DNA from: MADRE2 sp964397015 | GTDB taxonomy: Bacteria > Desulfobacterota > Desulfobacteria > Desulfobacterales > Desulfobacteraceae | DNA: 18,722 bases | Assembly: GCA_964397015.1 (NCBI GenBank) | Contig: CAYNHL010000075.1 | Span: 1 to 18,722, forward strand | Direction of reading: 5' to 3' | Shown here: positions 15,968 to 18,722 of the stretch, one piece after another | How positions within the stretch are numbered: the stretch's first letter is position 1 | Layout of the letters: each line of letters begins with the position of its first letter | Made by a program: the position numbers and the translations under genes | The notes under the pieces: model-generated | Seen by the model: the letters and a program-made list of their open reading frames with translations, nothing else | Told to the model about the DNA's origin: nothing | Database searches by the model: none

Positions 15968-15996
15968 TTGACAAATTCAGGCGTGTTCGATATTCC
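15968..15996 (+). promoter_or_regulatory. Candidate promoter for the secreted beta-propeller gene
   Basis: TTGACA at 15968-15973 is a perfect -35 hexamer. A 17-base spacer leads to TATTCC at 15991-15996, which matches only three of six -10 positions. The location about 55 bases before ATG 16051 is right for a short leader. Confidence 0.4.
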
Positions 15997-16050
15997 ATTT
16001 TCAGGATTACCTGATGCAACCCTTGGTCAATGAACTATTCTGGAGGGAAA

Positions 16051-17958
16051 ATGAAAAAATGGTATCTGAGTACAGCACTGTTTTTTATACTTTTCCTTGC
16101 CTTTCCCGCTCAGGCAGGTTTGAACCAGTATCTAACGAAAAACCGGATTCTGGATGGATTCTGGAATGATACCGGAACCCGCCTGGTCACCATTACGGAA
16201 AATCGGATCGACACCTGGCGGATTGAAAAAAAAAAGGCGGTGCGGGTGGGCACCATTGACGAGGCCAAAAGCCGGACCGAGGTGTTCCGGGGAAAGAACG
16301 CCCGGTTCCTGACCGATACAGGACGGCCCTGGGCCGGTAAAAATTATAACCTGACACTGTCTTGGGATGGGCAGTACTGGGCCTACATCCCCCCGCCTCG
16401 GGCCAAAGACCCGAATCGGAAAACCATTGTGGTCAACCGGTTTGATCACACTTATCAGCCCGGCGATACCTCAGGTCATGCAGTAATGCTGCCGCTGCCG
16501 ACCGGAAGAGTGGGAAAAATCTATCTGGCCTTTTCTCCGGATGGAAAAGAACTGGCCGCCTGTATGGCAGTGAAAAAAAAATACGATTTTTTTCTTTTCA
16601 TCTGGTCCCTGGACAGCGGCCATATCCTGAAAAAAGTCCGCCTCTTTCAACCTGAAGGCAAAAATCAGCTACTCGACTATAACTTAGTGAAATGGAACAA
16701 TGAAGAAAAAATTGGCATCCCGAAAGGGTGGCTCTCCTATTCTCCGGACGGGCGGTATCTGGTTACAGGGGGCAGGGGCATGTTCAAAAAATACTTTGAT
16801 GACGGCGGTGGCTACTGGGCCGATAACTTACAGGATGTGCGCATCGTCCTGGACCGGGCGACCCTGGATCCGGTCTGGTTCGATAGTGAGAAAAAATATC
16901 CGGAATATGTGGCTTTCAGCCGGGATGGCCGCATCGCTTTTGTAAGCTATTGGAATGATGATCATATCAATACCTTCTCCCTTCCCGGCATAAAAAAGGC
17001 CGAGCCCTTCAAAAATTACAGCGGATTGTCGCTTGCTGCCCCCGGCCCCCCGGGTCTTATAGGGGATGTCTTCTCTGGAGTGTTCAGAGAGTACCTGGTG
17101 GATACGGACCGGACACCGGTGTTTACCAAGCGCATGGAACGCTCTGTTCCCGATCCGGTCCTGGACCTGGCCTATAATGGGACAGAAGGATTGTGGTTAG
17201 TGCTCACCCGTAAAAAAGGGCTCGGGTTCAAGGCCGGCGACCCTGAGAGCGTGGCGGCTGAAAAACTTATAAGAGAGGCTCTTGACATGATACAGGCCGG
17301 TTTTGTGGAGGCCGGTACCGACTCTCTGATTGCGGCCCTGGCCGCAGCCCCGGAAGGCGGCCGGAAGATCGTAACGGCCAGTTTGATGTTCCGGACCCTG
17401 AAAAAGGTGCCTGCGCAGTTCAGGGCCCGCGTCCTTGCAGATCATGCGGCCCGGATGGTCTCCCTGGATACGGAACCCTGCCTGAATGCCGCGCTCAAGC
17501 GGTTTGTAGAATACGGGATGCTCGCGGCTGAAGCCGGCCATCCCCAGATGGTGGGGGCGGCGGCCGGACGGGTTGAAGCGCTGCGCCAGGACATGGCAGG
17601 ACGGCTGGATACGGAACTGGCCGAGGATGCGGTCGTTGTGTTGACCGCCCTGCAAAAGGTCATGACCCTTGGCAGCGACCAGGCTTACAAGTACATGTTG
17701 ACCCACGGCGGGCCGGGTGAGTTTGCAAAAGAACTTTTCATGACCTATCCGGATCAGCTGTATCCGCTCTTTAAAGATGCAAAGAAACTGGCCTACCTGC
17801 TGAAAACCCCGGTAGAGAATCTGCCTGCACCGGACACGGGTCCCAGAGCTCCCCAGCCCTTTACAGACCTGGAAGGCTTCCCTGTGGATCCGTCACAGGC
17901 AACCGGGGCAGGGCCGTCCCTGGATGCGGGAAAACCTGCCGGAACCCTGCTGGACTGA
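16051..17958 (+). CDS. Secreted beta-propeller (WD40-like) protein with helical C-terminal half
   Basis: This is a 635-residue exported protein I cannot assign to a named family. A clean signal peptide is present: MKK, hydrophobic core, AQA cleavage site after residue 22. Residues about 25-390 contain propeller-like blade motifs: WDGQYWAYI, AFSPDGKELAA followed by FLFIWSLDSGHIL, SYSPDGRYLVTGG, and AFSRDGRIAFV. These resemble WD40 or PD40 repeats but are irregular. Residues about 400-590 are Ala/Leu-rich and predicted mostly helical (EKLIREALDMIQAG, SLIAALAAAPEGG), perhaps TPR-like. A Pro/Gly-rich low-complexity tail ends the protein. ATG 16051 is chosen because GGAGGG lies directly upstream and the signal peptide begins there; an in-frame ATG at 16030 has neither. 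It ends 11 bases from the convergent partial gene. The likely site of action is the periplasm or cell surface. Confidence 0.8.
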   Translation: MKKWYLSTALFFILFLAFPAQAGLNQYLTKNRILDGFWNDTGTRLVTITENRIDTWRIEKKKAVRVGTIDEAKSRTEVFRGKNARFLTDTGRPWAGKNYNLTLSWDGQYWAYIPPPRAKDPNRKTIVVNRFDHTYQPGDTSGHAVMLPLPTGRVGKIYLAFSPDGKELAACMAVKKKYDFFLFIWSLDSGHILKKVRLFQPEGKNQLLDYNLVKWNNEEKIGIPKGWLSYSPDGRYLVTGGRGMFKKYFDDGGGYWADNLQDVRIVLDRATLDPVWFDSEKKYPEYVAFSRDGRIAFVSYWNDDHINTFSLPGIKKAEPFKNYSGLSLAAPGPPGLIGDVFSGVFREYLVDTDRTPVFTKRMERSVPDPVLDLAYNGTEGLWLVLTRKKGLGFKAGDPESVAAEKLIREALDMIQAGFVEAGTDSLIAALAAAPEGGRKIVTASLMFRTLKKVPAQFRARVLADHAARMVSLDTEPCLNAALKRFVEYGMLAAEAGHPQMVGAAAGRVEALRQDMAGRLDTELAEDAVVVLTALQKVMTLGSDQAYKYMLTHGGPGEFAKELFMTYPDQLYPLFKDAKKLAYLLKTPVENLPAPDTGPRAPQPFTDLEGFPVDPSQATGAGPSLDAGKPAGTLLD

Positions 17959-17969
17959 AAATGTTCCGG

Positions 17970-18722
17970 TCATTCGAATTTTCCCGCAGCCCGCAGCTGT
18001 TTGAAAGAGGGTACGGCCGGCGGCGTCTTTGCAGCTCCGAAGGCCTTGCCCAGCTGGTTTATTTTCCGGGTGAGTTTGTCAATTTTCGCCTTATGTTTTT
18101 TGACGTCGCCAAACGGATCGCCTCTCAGCATATCCCTGGCGTAATAGTATTGGGCCTGCAGCAGATCGGCAACCGTCTGGATTAATTCATCAGCAGCCAT
18201 TAGCCCCTGCTGAATCCGGGGGCTGCTGGGACCGGGAATATGATCAAACCCAGGGACTTTCCTGCCGACAGAATAAAGATAGTACAATTCATCCACAAGA
18301 TCTTTGGGCCCTTGATTATATAGGCGTTTCCATGCCTGAGGCGGCAGTTTCTTTCTATAGGCGCGGATGGTTGGCCTGATCTCAGGCATTTTGCGTATTT
18401 TTGCTTCGTATTCTCTCCGGTCGGCCCATTTTTTCCTGGACATACCCGCCTTGTAGTGGGTTTCAAGTTCAGTTATAAATTGGCGGAACACCATGTTCAC
18501 CTCTCCGATAACATCATCCGCCTCATGCCAGACTTTTTTCCAGTGGGTCCTGAACCGGGCCACCCGTTTGTTGTACTCTTGTTCCCTGACGGATAATGAA
18601 TCCGATGATGTCCGGGCAGGGGGGGACGGCTTGGCAGGGGTCGCGGCCAGGCGCCTGCCTCCCGGCTCTGGCCGGGAGGTCTTTGTCTGGGGTTTCTGTG
18701 CTGCTGCCGGAGTTTTTGCAGC
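17970..18722 (-). CDS. Unrecognised protein, C-terminal part, gene runs off the right edge
   Basis: The minus-strand frame is open from the stop at 17970 to the window edge (at least 250 codons). A GTG at 18563 could be taken as a start but has no ribosome-binding site. The upstream codons continue as an Ala/Pro/Lys-rich linker (AAKTPAAAQKPQTK..., EPGGRRLAATPAKPSPP), so the true start lies outside. After the linker comes a basic, mostly helical domain of about 200 residues with WKKVWHEADDVIGEVNMVFRQ, WKRLYNQGPKDLVDELYYLY and a Lys-rich KKHKAKIDKLTRKINQLGKAFG helix that could form a coiled coil. No catalytic motif or membrane segment is visible in this part. The linker suggests the domain is tethered to an N-terminal module beyond the window. 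It meets the propeller gene tail to tail with 11 bases between. Confidence 0.7.
   Translation of the reverse strand, partial: AAKTPAAAQKPQTKTSRPEPGGRRLAATPAKPSPPARTSSDSLSVREQEYNKRVARFRTHWKKVWHEADDVIGEVNMVFRQFITELETHYKAGMSRKKWADRREYEAKIRKMPEIRPTIRAYRKKLPPQAWKRLYNQGPKDLVDELYYLYSVGRKVPGFDHIPGPSSPRIQQGLMAADELIQTVADLLQAQYYYARDMLRGDPFGDVKKHKAKIDKLTRKINQLGKAFGAAKTPPAVPSFKQLRAAGKFE

Noticed and set aside
18200..18563. GTG 18563 as the start of the right-edge gene
   Set aside because: The frame remains open to the edge through a coding-like Ala/Pro/Lys-rich linker and no ribosome-binding site precedes the GTG.

Overview
The window looks like chromosomal DNA of an anaerobic deltaproteobacterium of the Desulfobacter type (Desulfobacterota). 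This is inferred from gene families: a DTTTRD-type pyruvate carboxylase, a choice-of-anchor-U/PKD secreted protein and a stand-alone FMN glutamate-synthase protein. No rRNA, tRNA, CRISPR array or phage gene is visible. The first kilobase is noticeably AT-richer than the rest.

Layout: (1) 1-1142 is a decayed mobile-element zone. It holds the N-terminal part of an IS256-family transposase on the minus strand, then about 640 bases with nested dyads, a hairpin and a short startless open frame, and ends in a good sigma70-like promoter. (2) 1143-3254 (+) encodes a secreted multidomain protein: PKD, Fn3-like, calcium-binding-like, choice-of-anchor U, carboxypeptidase-regulatory-like, then two copies of an unassigned ~105-residue repeat. 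(3) 3263-10724 (-) is a four-gene run read right to left: FMN-dependent glutamate-synthase-like protein, glutamate-dehydrogenase-like protein, biotin-protein ligase, pyruvate carboxylase-like enzyme. (4) 10905-11762 (-) is a YitT-family membrane protein. (5) 11960-14989 (+) is a 1009-residue pseudoreceiver-receiver-PEP/pyruvate-binding fusion with its own promoter. (6) 14980-15753 (-) is a nitrilase-superfamily hydrolase. (7) 16051-17958 (+) is a secreted beta-propeller-like protein, and 17970-18722 (-) is the C-terminal part of an unrecognised protein that runs off the right edge.

The four-gene run has a clear theme. Pyruvate carboxylase makes oxaloacetate, the ligase next door can biotinylate it, and the two upstream genes resemble enzymes that join 2-oxoglutarate and ammonia or glutamine nitrogen. 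This reads as a carbon/nitrogen junction module. It has unusual parts. The glutamate-dehydrogenase homologue has lost the catalytic lysine (now Cys122) and a substrate-binding lysine (now Val86). The carboxylase ends in an added CxxC/CxxC zinc-ribbon-like tail. The glutamate-synthase protein has an N-terminal four-cysteine cluster instead of the usual 3Fe-4S motif. These departures, with the receiver-fused PEP-binding protein nearby, are the best candidates for something undescribed.

Three pairs of genes meet tail to tail with an 8-base gap, a 10-base overlap and an 11-base gap. I see no intrinsic terminator between them.
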